Source of the DNA: an uncultured Acetatifactor sp.
Lineage (GTDB): Bacteria; Bacillota; Clostridia; Lachnospirales; Lachnospiraceae
Reading direction: 5' to 3'
Length of the DNA: 64,000 nucleotides
NCBI GenBank assembly: GCA_910584375.1
Contig: CAJUAH010000009.1
Span: 88,790 to 152,789, forward strand
The position numbers and the translations under genes were made by a program. Shown here one piece after another: positions 15,586 through 24,723 of the stretch. Numbering within the stretch: position 1 is the first letter of the stretch; each line of letters opens with the position of its first letter. The notes beneath the pieces are model-generated. The model was not told the origin of the DNA. It did no database searches and saw nothing but the letters and a program-made list of their open reading frames with translations.

Positions 15586-18167
15586 CTATTTTTTAGGCAA
15601 AATAACGCCGAAATATATTCCCTGATGCAGCGGCCAGTGCGGGACGCGGGTTCCATCAACAGGCCGCCGACGCTCCCCTGGTACACCAGAGCGCCGCCCT
15701 CCGCCCCGCCGCCCGTGCCCAGGTCAATTATGTGGTCCGCCTCCAACATCAGGTCGATATTGTGCTCGATCACCGCCAATGTGTGCCCCTTCTGTTTCAA
15801 ATCCTTCATAACCGCGACCAATTTTTCTGTATCCCTGGGGTGCAGGCCCGTGGTCGGTTCATCGAACACATACAGGTTCCTGCCCTTTTTACCCCGGGAA
15901 AGCTCCCTGACCAGCCGGATCCTCTGGCATTCTCCTCCGGACAGTTGATGGAGCGGATGCCCGATGTCCAGATAGCCCAGTCCGATAGCGCTCATCGCCC
16001 GCAAAACCCTGTATACGCCGGGCACATCCCGAAACAGGGGCAGCGCGTCGTCACAGGTGGTATGCAGGATATCCGTGATGCTCCTGTCCCTGTATTTCAC
16101 CTCCAGCACATTTTTATTGAAACGTTTCCCTTTGCATACCGGACACTGCACTTCCATGGTCGGCATTAATACCATGTTTAACGCCACCGTTCCCTGGCCT
16201 TCGCAGCGTTCGCACCGCCCGCCCCTGACATTGAAGGAAAAATCTTTCTTATCCAGTCCCAACGCCTGGGCTTTCGGCTGTTTTTCAAATAGCTTTCGGA
16301 TATCCGTGTAGATATCCGTATAGGTCGCTATATTGGATCTTGCCCCCCTGCTGATCGGCTTTTGGGACATACAGATGACATTGTCAATCTCCTCGTACCC
16401 TTCGAGATTTTCGTCCCTGACGCCCTTCTTATAGTAGTTCTCCAGCGCCTCCACCAGTACGTCGAAAACCAGAGTGGACTTTCCGCTGCCGGAAACGCCT
16501 GTGATTACATTAATTTTATGTAAAGCAATATGGACGCTGATATCTTTCAGATTATGTTTCCGGGCGTTTTTTATTTTTATACAACTATTTAAGCAATTTT
16601 TTGTGCCGTCCCCCTGAGAAAGATCCGTATCTTTCATTGGATCTTTCATTGGATCGCAGTACTTTGGATCGTACTTTTTCAGCAGATAGTTTTTCATGAT
16701 GGAATGCTCTGCCTTTAACAATGCGTCCACAGTCCCGGCAAACAGCAGTCGTCCCCCGTTCGTGCCCGCGTCCGGGCCGATTTCCACGATATAGTCCGCT
16801 TTTCTGATCAAGTCCACGTCATGCTCTATGAGGATGACGGTGTTGCCTCTCTTTTTTAACGCGGTTATGGCGTCCATGATCCTGTCGTTGTCGGCGGGAT
16901 GCAGGCCTATGGTCGGCTCGTCAAAGATATAGATCATTTCCGTCAAATTGGAGCCCAGAATATTGGCCACACGCAGCCTCTGGTGTTCCCCGAACGAAAG
17001 CGAAACGACGGATCTGGACAGCGACAGATAGCCAAGCCCCAACCCGATCAGTTCGTCCAGCTTTCCCTTGATCGTTTCCACCACTTCGCCCAAAAGTTTA
17101 TACTCCATCCGGTTTTCACAATAGGCTTTGTAGCCTAATATCCAATTTCGTACTTCGCTGAGCGGATACAGCATCAGCTCATTTATGGATACCCCGTTGA
17201 CCTTCACCGTCTCCAGATCCTTTGACAGCCTGCTGCCATTGCACGCCGGGCACTCCACCCGGGTCATAAAACGGCCGAAACGCTCTGTCCAGTCCTCATT
17301 ATCCAACAGTCTCTCATATTTGCTCTCCATATCGTTTATAAATCCCATGAACAGATATTGCTTTTCCTTCGGTCTTGCCGTATGGGGATAATATTTCGTA
17401 AAACGCGGATCGTCGTTGCCGTAATAGAGAAACGCCTTTGCCTGGGGCGAAAGATTCCTTATCTTTTCCTTCGGATCAAATGTAAATCCGTAATAGCTGC
17501 CCGCCGCCAGGACTATGGGGACGTAAACCTTGATCTCGTTTTTTCCCCAGCTTTTAAAAGCCCCGTCATAAACCGACAAGTCCTCGTCGACCGTAACGCT
17601 TTCGTTTACGCTGTAGATCTGGCCGATACCGTGACATTTCGGACATGCGCCGCCGGGGTTATTGTAGGAAAAATCGGACATTCGGAATTTTCTGACCTCC
17701 TGGCCGCAGACAGGGCATCTATCCCTTAAGACCTCGGACGGATCGTTCACGTCGTCAGCCAGCTCAAAGCCGCTCTCATACTCTGCGAGCAGCGGAGGGA
17801 TCGCAGTCCTGCAATGACCGCATTCGCGCACTCCCGCCTGGGCAAACAACAGCCTGATCACCCGGAGAAGGTCTGTCGCCGTCCCCACAGTGGACCTTGG
17901 ATTCCGATTGGTGATATGCTGGTCTATATAGACCACCGGGGACAGGCCCTCGATGCTGTCTACCAGGGGTTTTTTCACCTGATTCGGGCCGCCCATGGTA
18001 TCGAAAAGCTGCCGCATGCTCTCCTTCTGCAATACGTCTATGATCAGGGAGGACTTCCCCGACCCCGAAACCCCAACCACTGCGGTGATCTTATTTCTGG
18101 GGATCTCCAGACTGATATTTTTCAGATTGTTTTCTTTTGCGCCCTTAATGGATATAACTTTACACAT
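15582..18167 (-). CDS. UvrA-like ABC-class ATPase (excinuclease A paralogue)
   Basis: This 861-residue protein has two ATPase halves like UvrA but is about 80 residues shorter than housekeeping UvrA. Half one: Walker A GVSGSGKSS (residues 32-40), zinc-type cysteines (CGHC, CPVC, CPKC, CPAC), a changed signature LSFGEHQRLRVA, and IYIFDEPTIGLHP. Half two: GVSGSGKST, cysteine pairs CERC and CPVC, a normal LSGGECQRIRL and LYVFDEPTTGLHP. UvrA binds damaged DNA; shorter paralogues such as DrrC confer resistance to DNA-acting drugs. It overlaps the upstream ABC gene by one base (TAATG), so it is translationally coupled to two ABC exporters. A self-protection or drug-resistance role is likely but inferred. 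It is not the housekeeping uvrA, which normally sits with uvrB. Confidence 0.85.
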   Translation of the reverse strand: MCKVISIKGAKENNLKNISLEIPRNKITAVVGVSGSGKSSLIIDVLQKESMRQLFDTMGGPNQVKKPLVDSIEGLSPVVYIDQHITNRNPRSTVGTATDLLRVIRLLFAQAGVRECGHCRTAIPPLLAEYESGFELADDVNDPSEVLRDRCPVCGQEVRKFRMSDFSYNNPGGACPKCHGIGQIYSVNESVTVDEDLSVYDGAFKSWGKNEIKVYVPIVLAAGSYYGFTFDPKEKIRNLSPQAKAFLYYGNDDPRFTKYYPHTARPKEKQYLFMGFINDMESKYERLLDNEDWTERFGRFMTRVECPACNGSRLSKDLETVKVNGVSINELMLYPLSEVRNWILGYKAYCENRMEYKLLGEVVETIKGKLDELIGLGLGYLSLSRSVVSLSFGEHQRLRVANILGSNLTEMIYIFDEPTIGLHPADNDRIMDAITALKKRGNTVILIEHDVDLIRKADYIVEIGPDAGTNGGRLLFAGTVDALLKAEHSIMKNYLLKKYDPKYCDPMKDPMKDTDLSQGDGTKNCLNSCIKIKNARKHNLKDISVHIALHKINVITGVSGSGKSTLVFDVLVEALENYYKKGVRDENLEGYEEIDNVICMSQKPISRGARSNIATYTDIYTDIRKLFEKQPKAQALGLDKKDFSFNVRGGRCERCEGQGTVALNMVLMPTMEVQCPVCKGKRFNKNVLEVKYRDRSITDILHTTCDDALPLFRDVPGVYRVLRAMSAIGLGYLDIGHPLHQLSGGECQRIRLVRELSRGKKGRNLYVFDEPTTGLHPRDTEKLVAVMKDLKQKGHTLAVIEHNIDLMLEADHIIDLGTGGGAEGGALVYQGSVGGLLMEPASRTGRCIREYISALFCLKNS

Positions 18168-19990
18168 TATCTATATCTCCCCGCCTGCGTCTCAAACATT
18201 TTTGCGTATAATCCGTTGTTCTCCATCAGCTCGCTGTGGGAACCTTCCTCCGCCACCCTGCCGTCCTGGATCAGAATGATCCGATCCGCCATTTTCGTGG
18301 TGGACAGCCGGTGGGAGATGATGACCACCGTCCTCTGCGGCAGCATATGGAACACGAGTTCATTGAATTCGCTTTCCGCCCTGGGATCCAGCGCGCTGGA
18401 CGGCTCGTCCAGAACCGCCAGTGTTTTACCGCCAAACAACACCCTTGCCAACGCCAGTTTCTGTCTCTGTCCCCCTGAAAATACGACGCCGTCGCCGTTA
18501 AATTCTCTTGAATAGTCGCTGTCTCCCCGATCGGGCAGACGCGCTGCCGTATCGTCCAGACCGACCATACCAAGCGCCTGATCCAGAGCGGCGCCATCCG
18601 CTTTTTTGTCCACAATATCCATTTTGACATTTTCATACAGTGTCAGCGCGAACAGTTGAAAGTTCTGAACCAATATGCTGCATATGCTCTTGCGGTAATA
18701 TTCCACGTCATAATCCCGGATATCCGTTCCGTTCACCAGGATCTTACCCCTGTCAGGATCGTACAGCCTCAGCAGCAGCTTGACCATTGTGCTTTTTCCG
18801 GCCCCGTTGCTGCCCACGATCGCCACTTTTTCGTTTGCCCTGATCTTCAGATTCAATCCGTCCAAAATTCTGTGTTTTCCGTCATAGGAGAAAGACACAT
18901 CCACAAACTCGACCGTGATCGGCGAACCGGCATTGCTTTTCAGGCCCCTGCCCGATACGATACCGTTTTCCATTTCCATGAAACGGATGAATTTTTCGAT
19001 GTATATACTGTTATTGTGTAACTCCTTTACAGAATCTACAAAATGATTCATATTTCCCTTTATGGCGCCGTAAGCGTTCCACAGAGCGGTCATCACATCG
19101 AAAGTATATGCGCATTTCACAAGCACCATATAGGCGAGATAAAATAATGTCAGAAAATCCCCGAGAATTTTCTTCATCAGATTATCACCGGAGCGGACGA
19201 TCGCCTTTTTTGTCCCGTAAGCGGCATGCACATCCATGAGTTTTTTTGAGGAGGAAGTCAGTTTATCCAGCAAAACGCCGCCAATATTTGTCATCTGCAT
19301 GTCTTTCGCATTTTGTTTCAGGAAAAATATGCGGTTCACATAGTCGATCTCTTTTATGCAGGGCACGGTTTTGTCATAAACCTCACCGTTCAGCTTATTG
19401 ATCCTGATCTGATGCAAAAAGGAGAGAATGTTGATCCCCACCGCCAGGACAAAAACAACGAAATCCAACGTGCTGACGATATAAAACAGCGAGAGCAATA
19501 CCAGCAGATTTTCCACCAGATTGACAAAATTCCTGTACGTGTTCCAGGCTCTCGGGGCGGACTCACTGTTGGCGGCGACCAGATCGCTGTAAAACTTCTG
19601 GTCGTCATAGCAGGCAAGATCGATGGAAACGGACTTTTCAAACAGCATTTTCGCAAAAATGTGATTGACTCTGATCTCCGCGCTCTTCTGCAAGCTGTTG
19701 TTAAACAGTCCCTCAATGACGGTATTGAACGCCAGCGCCAGCCCATAATAGATACAGGTCACAGCGATCAACCGCGTCAAAATTTCCGGTGTTTCCTGGG
19801 GGTGAGCAATGGAAAACTCCACCGCCCTGACAATATACTGTATGAACAGAACGTTTCCCACGGTGTTAAACAATATGCCCCTGGCCGCGATCGTCAACCC
19901 GTAACCGATGGCATATAGAGGCGCTGCCCGGAAAAATATTTTCAGCATATACAGATTGTTATGTATTATTTTTTTCACACTGTCCTCCAT
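18167..19990 (-). CDS. ABC exporter (TMD-NBD), second of a pair
   Basis: This 607-residue half-exporter has a membrane domain from about residue 15 to 330, six helices with a short N-terminus and no peptidase domain. The NBD has GSNGAGKST, a signature FSGGQRQKLALA, and LAVLDEPSSALD with the H-loop in VIISHRLST. The LSGGQ leucine is replaced by Phe. It overlaps the previous exporter gene by 16 bases and the UvrA-like gene by one base, so the three are a tight operon. Pairs of such exporters accompany peptide or antibiotic export and immunity genes; no precursor or modification enzyme is seen here. The cargo is unknown. Confidence 0.85.
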   Translation of the reverse strand: MEDSVKKIIHNNLYMLKIFFRAAPLYAIGYGLTIAARGILFNTVGNVLFIQYIVRAVEFSIAHPQETPEILTRLIAVTCIYYGLALAFNTVIEGLFNNSLQKSAEIRVNHIFAKMLFEKSVSIDLACYDDQKFYSDLVAANSESAPRAWNTYRNFVNLVENLLVLLSLFYIVSTLDFVVFVLAVGINILSFLHQIRINKLNGEVYDKTVPCIKEIDYVNRIFFLKQNAKDMQMTNIGGVLLDKLTSSSKKLMDVHAAYGTKKAIVRSGDNLMKKILGDFLTLFYLAYMVLVKCAYTFDVMTALWNAYGAIKGNMNHFVDSVKELHNNSIYIEKFIRFMEMENGIVSGRGLKSNAGSPITVEFVDVSFSYDGKHRILDGLNLKIRANEKVAIVGSNGAGKSTMVKLLLRLYDPDRGKILVNGTDIRDYDVEYYRKSICSILVQNFQLFALTLYENVKMDIVDKKADGAALDQALGMVGLDDTAARLPDRGDSDYSREFNGDGVVFSGGQRQKLALARVLFGGKTLAVLDEPSSALDPRAESEFNELVFHMLPQRTVVIISHRLSTTKMADRIILIQDGRVAEEGSHSELMENNGLYAKMFETQAGRYR

Positions 19991-21780
19991 GATTCTGTAT
20001 CATCCCTGTAGTATTTCGCCTGTAAGTTGAACATATCCGCATATTTCCCGCCCAGAAGGAGCAACTCGTCATGCGTACCCTGCTCGGCGATCCGCCCCTT
20101 CTCCATAAAATAGATTCTGTCGGCGATCTTAGTCGCCGAAAATCTATGGGAGATATAGATAACCGTCTTGTCCGCCAGATATCTGTTGATCGTCTCAAAA
20201 AACTCTTCTTCCGCAATGGGATCCAGCGCGCTGGTAGGCTCGTCCAGAATATAGATCTGTTTTGACGGATCGATAAAGATTCTGGCCAGAGCCAGACACT
20301 GGCGCTGGCCCATGGAAAGCACCTCGCCCGACTCGGACAATTCATGGGTCAACTGTGTGTTGAATCCGTCTTCACAGCGGTTTATCTTTTCTTTCAAATG
20401 AAGAGAATCCATGACCTTTTGCATCTCTTCCTCCTGGTAAACCTTCGTGTCCATCGCGATGTTTTGGCCCACGGTGGCCGCGTACACATGGATGTCCTGA
20501 AAAACGATCCCGTATTTGCCGCGATAGTTCTTTACATTGTAGTCACGGATATTCCTGCCGTTATAAGTGACGCTGCCCCGATCCGGATCGTACAGGCGCA
20601 GGATCAGGTTAATCAGCGTGGATTTCCCGGCTCCGTTGTACCCAACCAGCGCAATCTTTTGCCTGGGCTGGATCTCCATACAGATATCGTGCAGGGTATA
20701 GCGATCCTTTTCACTGTATTTGAAGTATAGATGGTCTATCTTCATACCGCGGAAAATCGCCTCCACCGGTTCCTCCCTGCGTGATACGATCTTCGGTTCA
20801 TACCGGTAAAACTCATGGAATTTGTTTAAATAGATATTATCATTCAGAATACCTGTAAAACCTTCGATCACCGAAGACGCCCTCCAGGTAAACTGCGCGA
20901 TCGCCCCCATGAGGGGCAGGAACACCGCGACCGTCACAGTCCTGTCCACCAGGAGCCGGTGGAGCGAGAGGAGCGTTGTCAAACAGGATACGACTCCAAA
21001 TCCGAAAAATACCTGTACGCTGTCCAGCACCGTTATTTTTCTGTAATACTTTTTCAGGAGGGCCGTCAGTCCTCCGAACGCGCCGTCCAGCATTTTGTGC
21101 AGAACATTTTTCACATTTGTGGTTCTCAGCTCCTGGGCGCATTCCGCCTGGATGGAGATTCTTTTCACATAGTCGTATTTTCGTTGATACTTCAGACTCT
21201 CCTTCGTATGATTGTATCGCTGCTTATTGACAACCGGTTCAAAGAACAGTCCTGTCAGCACGGAGATAAGGCAGATCGTCACGATGGCAGGATCGATCTG
21301 CGCAAAATATCCGATCAGCACGATAACGCAGCAGGAATGGGAAATGAACTGGGCTATATTGTTCAGAATACTGTTCACCCTATTGTACAGATCATTTAGA
21401 GCGAAGGTAACATTGTCATAGTACTCCGGGGTATCGAAACATTCCACGTCAACTGTCAATATTTTCTGATATATCATATTTTTTAAAAACAGGGAAAGCC
21501 TGACATCGTTTTGGGGTATATAAGCCTGGGTGTAACAGGAATGAAGTATTTCAAACACAATGTTTATCAAGATAAAAACGATCAGTACTTTACCGATCTC
21601 GGCGATGCTTTTCCCCTTCTCCACCGCGTCCATAAAATACGCGAAAAAAAGCACATTGTACAATATGGAAAACAGATCGTTTACCGTCGTAAAAAATATA
21701 TGCAGCCAGACCCTGGACGGGGACGCCTTGCATACGGTCTTCAGCATAAATCTGTAATTATGGAAAATACTATTCTTCAT
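19975..21780 (-). CDS. ABC exporter (TMD-NBD), first of a pair
   Basis: This 601-residue half-exporter starts at ATG 21780 (MKNSIFHNYRFMLKTV) with AAGGGAG seven bases upstream; the open frame continues 33 codons further but without a start signal. Membrane domain about residues 20-320. The NBD has GYNGAGKST. The signature region reads LSMGQRQCLALA, with Met in place of the first Gly. Walker B is IYILDEPTSALD and the H-loop YISHRFSATK. It likely forms a heterodimer with the next gene. It is the first gene of the ABC-ABC-UvrA-like operon, 281 bases from a MerR regulator on the same strand. Confidence 0.85.
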   Translation of the reverse strand: MKNSIFHNYRFMLKTVCKASPSRVWLHIFFTTVNDLFSILYNVLFFAYFMDAVEKGKSIAEIGKVLIVFILINIVFEILHSCYTQAYIPQNDVRLSLFLKNMIYQKILTVDVECFDTPEYYDNVTFALNDLYNRVNSILNNIAQFISHSCCVIVLIGYFAQIDPAIVTICLISVLTGLFFEPVVNKQRYNHTKESLKYQRKYDYVKRISIQAECAQELRTTNVKNVLHKMLDGAFGGLTALLKKYYRKITVLDSVQVFFGFGVVSCLTTLLSLHRLLVDRTVTVAVFLPLMGAIAQFTWRASSVIEGFTGILNDNIYLNKFHEFYRYEPKIVSRREEPVEAIFRGMKIDHLYFKYSEKDRYTLHDICMEIQPRQKIALVGYNGAGKSTLINLILRLYDPDRGSVTYNGRNIRDYNVKNYRGKYGIVFQDIHVYAATVGQNIAMDTKVYQEEEMQKVMDSLHLKEKINRCEDGFNTQLTHELSESGEVLSMGQRQCLALARIFIDPSKQIYILDEPTSALDPIAEEEFFETINRYLADKTVIYISHRFSATKIADRIYFMEKGRIAEQGTHDELLLLGGKYADMFNLQAKYYRDDTESWRTV

Positions 21781-21985
21781 AAATGCTCCCTTGGCCGTGT
21801 ATTCCTGCTCTGCCCAAACAATCGCCTTCTGGCACAACAAGCGCAGTGGAACCTGTCCCATTCCCCAAAAGTCCCACACATTCCATCACACATATTCCAG
21901 TACAGTCCCCCAGGAACTGCTGTTTTACCAAGCATAACATATGAAAAAAAAGTGGTGTACAGATAGAAGGTTAGAAGATTTTATA

Positions 21986-22060
21986 CCAGGGACGCCCCCT
22001 GGCCTAAAATAAAGATTTACCATAGAATTATAGGTGTAAATGCCAGATTTTCCCCTGGCC
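21986..22060 (-). promoter_or_regulatory. Two AGGCCAGGGG-headed hairpins between the MerR gene and the ABC operon
   Basis: On the minus strand two copies of AGGCCAGGGG each start a short hairpin: GCCAG-GGGAAAAT-CTGGC (22057-22040 region) and CCAGGG-GGCGT-CCCTGG (22002-21986), the second followed by TATAAAATCTT. They may end the MerR transcript or act as regulator sites. The remaining bases to 21780 hold no convincing gene. Confidence 0.35.
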
Positions 22061-22061
22061 T

Positions 22062-22811
22062 TCATATATTCGGACTGTCTGCCGCCAATGCGCGCAGTTG
22101 CAGCGTTTTGTCCCGCAGCTCACGAAGCGCCTCCAGATACCGGTCCGAGCGGTAGCGAAGTTCTTCGCTTTCTTTAGGATCCAGCAGCAGGAACCGGGCC
22201 TCCCCCGCCCGGCCGTTTATATATTCCTGCATAAAGCTCCTGATGGCCATCATACTGTAGCCAGTGTCCAAAAGCAGACGGATCACATACATGCGGTTTA
22301 TAAGCGCCTGTCCGTAATACCGCTTTTGATATGGCTCAAACACTCCCAACAGACCGTTGCGCTCCCAGTTGCGGATCGCCTCCGGCGTTACACCCACCGC
22401 GGCGGCCGCCTCCTTCTTGGTATAACGGCGCTCTTCTGCCGCCTTCTGCCCCATCCGCTCCATGCAGATTGCTATGGCCTTTTCGGTTCTGTCTATGTCC
22501 TCCTCCACGGCCCTTCGGTAGTTTTCTACCGCCTCCCCATAGGCCGCCATATCCCAGCGCGCCGCCGCGTCCAGGACTTTCATGCTCTCCCCGCGCAGCC
22601 TGCGGTTCACAAATCCGCCGAACACCAGCTTGCAGACGCACACCTGAAAAATGTGCCGTTCATCGTAGACCCGATAGTTATTGGCGCTCCTGCCCACCGG
22701 CCCCACAAACCCGCACTTCTCATAGAACCGGATGGTTCCCGCCTTCACTCCCGTGATCCGGGCGATCTCGCCGATCCGATAGACCGTGCCTGTTTTTCCG
22801 CCTTTATCCAC
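22062..22811 (-). CDS. MerR family regulator with two HTH domains
   Basis: This 249-residue regulator starts at GTG 22811, with AAGGAG eight bases upstream. The first MerR HTH is at residues 9-60 (YRIGEIARITGVKAGTIRFYEKCGFV). The second is at about 130-195 (RYTKKEAAAAVGVTPEAIRNWERNGLL, then a MerR-like GYSMMAIRSFMQ). A helical linker (80-125) and a C-terminal helix (LEALRELRDKTLQLRALA) join and follow them. Classical MerR proteins have one HTH and dimerise; a tandem arrangement is less common. There are no metal-binding cysteines at the C-terminus. It probably controls the downstream ABC-ABC-UvrA-like operon; inferred from position. Confidence 0.8.
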   Translation of the reverse strand: MDKGGKTGTVYRIGEIARITGVKAGTIRFYEKCGFVGPVGRSANNYRVYDERHIFQVCVCKLVFGGFVNRRLRGESMKVLDAAARWDMAAYGEAVENYRRAVEEDIDRTEKAIAICMERMGQKAAEERRYTKKEAAAAVGVTPEAIRNWERNGLLGVFEPYQKRYYGQALINRMYVIRLLLDTGYSMMAIRSFMQEYINGRAGEARFLLLDPKESEELRYRSDRYLEALRELRDKTLQLRALAADSPNI

Positions 22812-22853
22812 CTTGATTACTCCTTCAAATCAAATACCCAACGGGTTTTACTG

Positions 22854-24578
22854 CTATGGTTCTGGAGTACCGATCAGCACATCTTTCCCGCAAAAAGCAA
22901 AACCATACTTTCGTATTCGCTGCGCAGGAATTCCCTTTGCCACCAGGGACGCCTGATAACCTTTTTCCTCAATCTGCCGCAGGGCTTCGGATACGGTGTC
23001 CGGCAAACCCTTTTCTTTTGCTCCCTGCACCTTAAACTCCAGGATAATGGCATCGTCCTTTGCCGTATCCTTGGGCTCCAGCATTACATCATACCTTCCA
23101 AAACCGCTTTCACGGTTAGATGTGACGATATAACGATCTGTCAGTTTTACCATCAGCCCCAATACAAATCCGTGGTAAAATCGTTCCGGGGCATTGCTCC
23201 CGCCCCGCAGCTCTTCTCCTTTTACACCACTGCCCGTATCAAAGTAGCTAAACATCTGCTGTGTCACCCGGTTCATGTACAGATTCATTGCCTCCACATC
23301 GCCCAACAGCAACGCCTTGATGAAGTCGCTGTAACCGGATGAAGAGATATCAAACCAGTTTCGGACCATATTTCGGAACATGACCCGCACTTCAAAGTTA
23401 GTCAGTTCCAGTTCATAGTCTTCCCGCCAGTCCCCATCCTCCGTGGAATATGCCCCGTAGCTTTTCACTTTCAGATACCCACTGGCAAGCAGAAGGCTCC
23501 ATATAGCGCTGTCCGTCACAGAAAGCTGGTCATACACGATCTGCTCATCTATTCCTACAGTGATACTCTCTCCCTGAAGCAGACACTCAAATGTCTTCTT
23601 CACCTCCGGGGGACTTTCACGGAGCAGCTTGCTGACGAGCTTATTGGAACTGGTATTCGACCAATAGGCGCCCGCCTTTTTCTTATCCAAAAAATTTATG
23701 ATAGACCAGGGATTATAAATATCTTTTCTGTTGCCAAACGCAAAACCGTCGTACCAGTCCCTGACCTGCTGTTTTTGATCTGACAGGCCGTATTCCTCCA
23801 GCGCGGCAAACACTTCTTCCTCCGTAAAGCCGAAAGAATCCGCATACTTTTCCGACGTTGTCGTCACCACTTCCATGTTATTCAAATCGGAAAACATAGA
23901 CTCTCTGCTTACCCTTGTAATTCCTGTCATGACGGCGCGTTCCATGTAGGGATTAGTCTTGAATGTCGCGTTAAATAATCCCCTGGTAAACGCCGCCAGC
24001 TCGTCCCAGTATCCCCCGACATACGCCTCCTGCATAGGTGTATCATACTCGTCCAGCAGGATAATCACCTTCTTGCCATAGTACCGCATCAGATAATTTG
24101 ACAAAGCGTTCAGGGAATCCATGGCAATATAATCCGCCATATCATCCGATATTTTTTGGAACGCCTCTTTTTCACTGTCATTCAGCACTCCACCATCAAT
24201 GAGAAAATCAAATTGGTTATATAGATTCTTTATGATCTGACATATCCTTTTTCGGACATCCGAATAGGAAGTCTCTTTTACCTTTGCAAAACTAAGGGCG
24301 ATTACCGGGTATGTCCCCTGTAGCTGGCGGTATTCTTCCCTCTGCCAGATGGAAAGCCCCTCAAACAGATCGCTGCGGTCGGCATAACCCACGGAAAAGA
24401 ACTGCTCCAACATGCTCATATTCAGTGTCTTTCCAAAACGCCTCGGGCGGGTGATCAGAGTCACATCATCTCCCTCTTCCCACCACTGCCTGATAAAGTC
24501 TGTTTTGTCAATATAAAAATTATTATTGATCCGGATCTTTTCAAAATCCTGACGCCCTATACTTATTGTCCTCGCCAT
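22854..24578 (-). CDS. AAA-ATPase-like / PD-(D/E)XK nuclease family protein
   Basis: A 574-residue member of the AAA-ATPase_like (PF09820-type) plus PDDEXK_9 group, abundant in gut anaerobes. The N-terminus reads FEKIRINNNFYIDKTDFIRQWW, then Walker A RPRRFGKTLNMSML. Walker B is VIILLDEYDTPM at about residue 180. The C-terminal nuclease-like fold is around 470-560 (GFGRYDVMLEPKDTAKD, then AIILEFKVQG, the E-x-K core). Function in the cell is not established; roles in mobile-element or anti-phage biology have been suggested. Start ATG 24578 has AGAGGTGG close upstream; the frame extends 33 codons more without support. It is separate from the genes around it and often occurs in many copies per genome. 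Confidence 0.85.
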   Translation of the reverse strand: MARTISIGRQDFEKIRINNNFYIDKTDFIRQWWEEGDDVTLITRPRRFGKTLNMSMLEQFFSVGYADRSDLFEGLSIWQREEYRQLQGTYPVIALSFAKVKETSYSDVRKRICQIIKNLYNQFDFLIDGGVLNDSEKEAFQKISDDMADYIAMDSLNALSNYLMRYYGKKVIILLDEYDTPMQEAYVGGYWDELAAFTRGLFNATFKTNPYMERAVMTGITRVSRESMFSDLNNMEVVTTTSEKYADSFGFTEEEVFAALEEYGLSDQKQQVRDWYDGFAFGNRKDIYNPWSIINFLDKKKAGAYWSNTSSNKLVSKLLRESPPEVKKTFECLLQGESITVGIDEQIVYDQLSVTDSAIWSLLLASGYLKVKSYGAYSTEDGDWREDYELELTNFEVRVMFRNMVRNWFDISSSGYSDFIKALLLGDVEAMNLYMNRVTQQMFSYFDTGSGVKGEELRGGSNAPERFYHGFVLGLMVKLTDRYIVTSNRESGFGRYDVMLEPKDTAKDDAIILEFKVQGAKEKGLPDTVSEALRQIEEKGYQASLVAKGIPAQRIRKYGFAFCGKDVLIGTPEP

Positions 24579-24723
24579 GATCCACCTCTTTCCGACACTC
24601 TCCGGCACCTGTCTTTCCCCATAGTTATAATATATAGTTTTTCCACTCTTAAAGCAATAGGAAAAGCAGGAAAACAATAGGTTTTATGTTTTCCTGCCGC
24701 CTCTACTGTAACAATATTTTTCC

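Noticed and set aside
21781..21890. Two short frames before the first ABC gene, one with a Cys-rich segment (HCACCARRR) ending on the ABC start codon
   Set aside because: Neither has a ribosome binding site, and the two overlap; too weak compared with the peptide at 15421.
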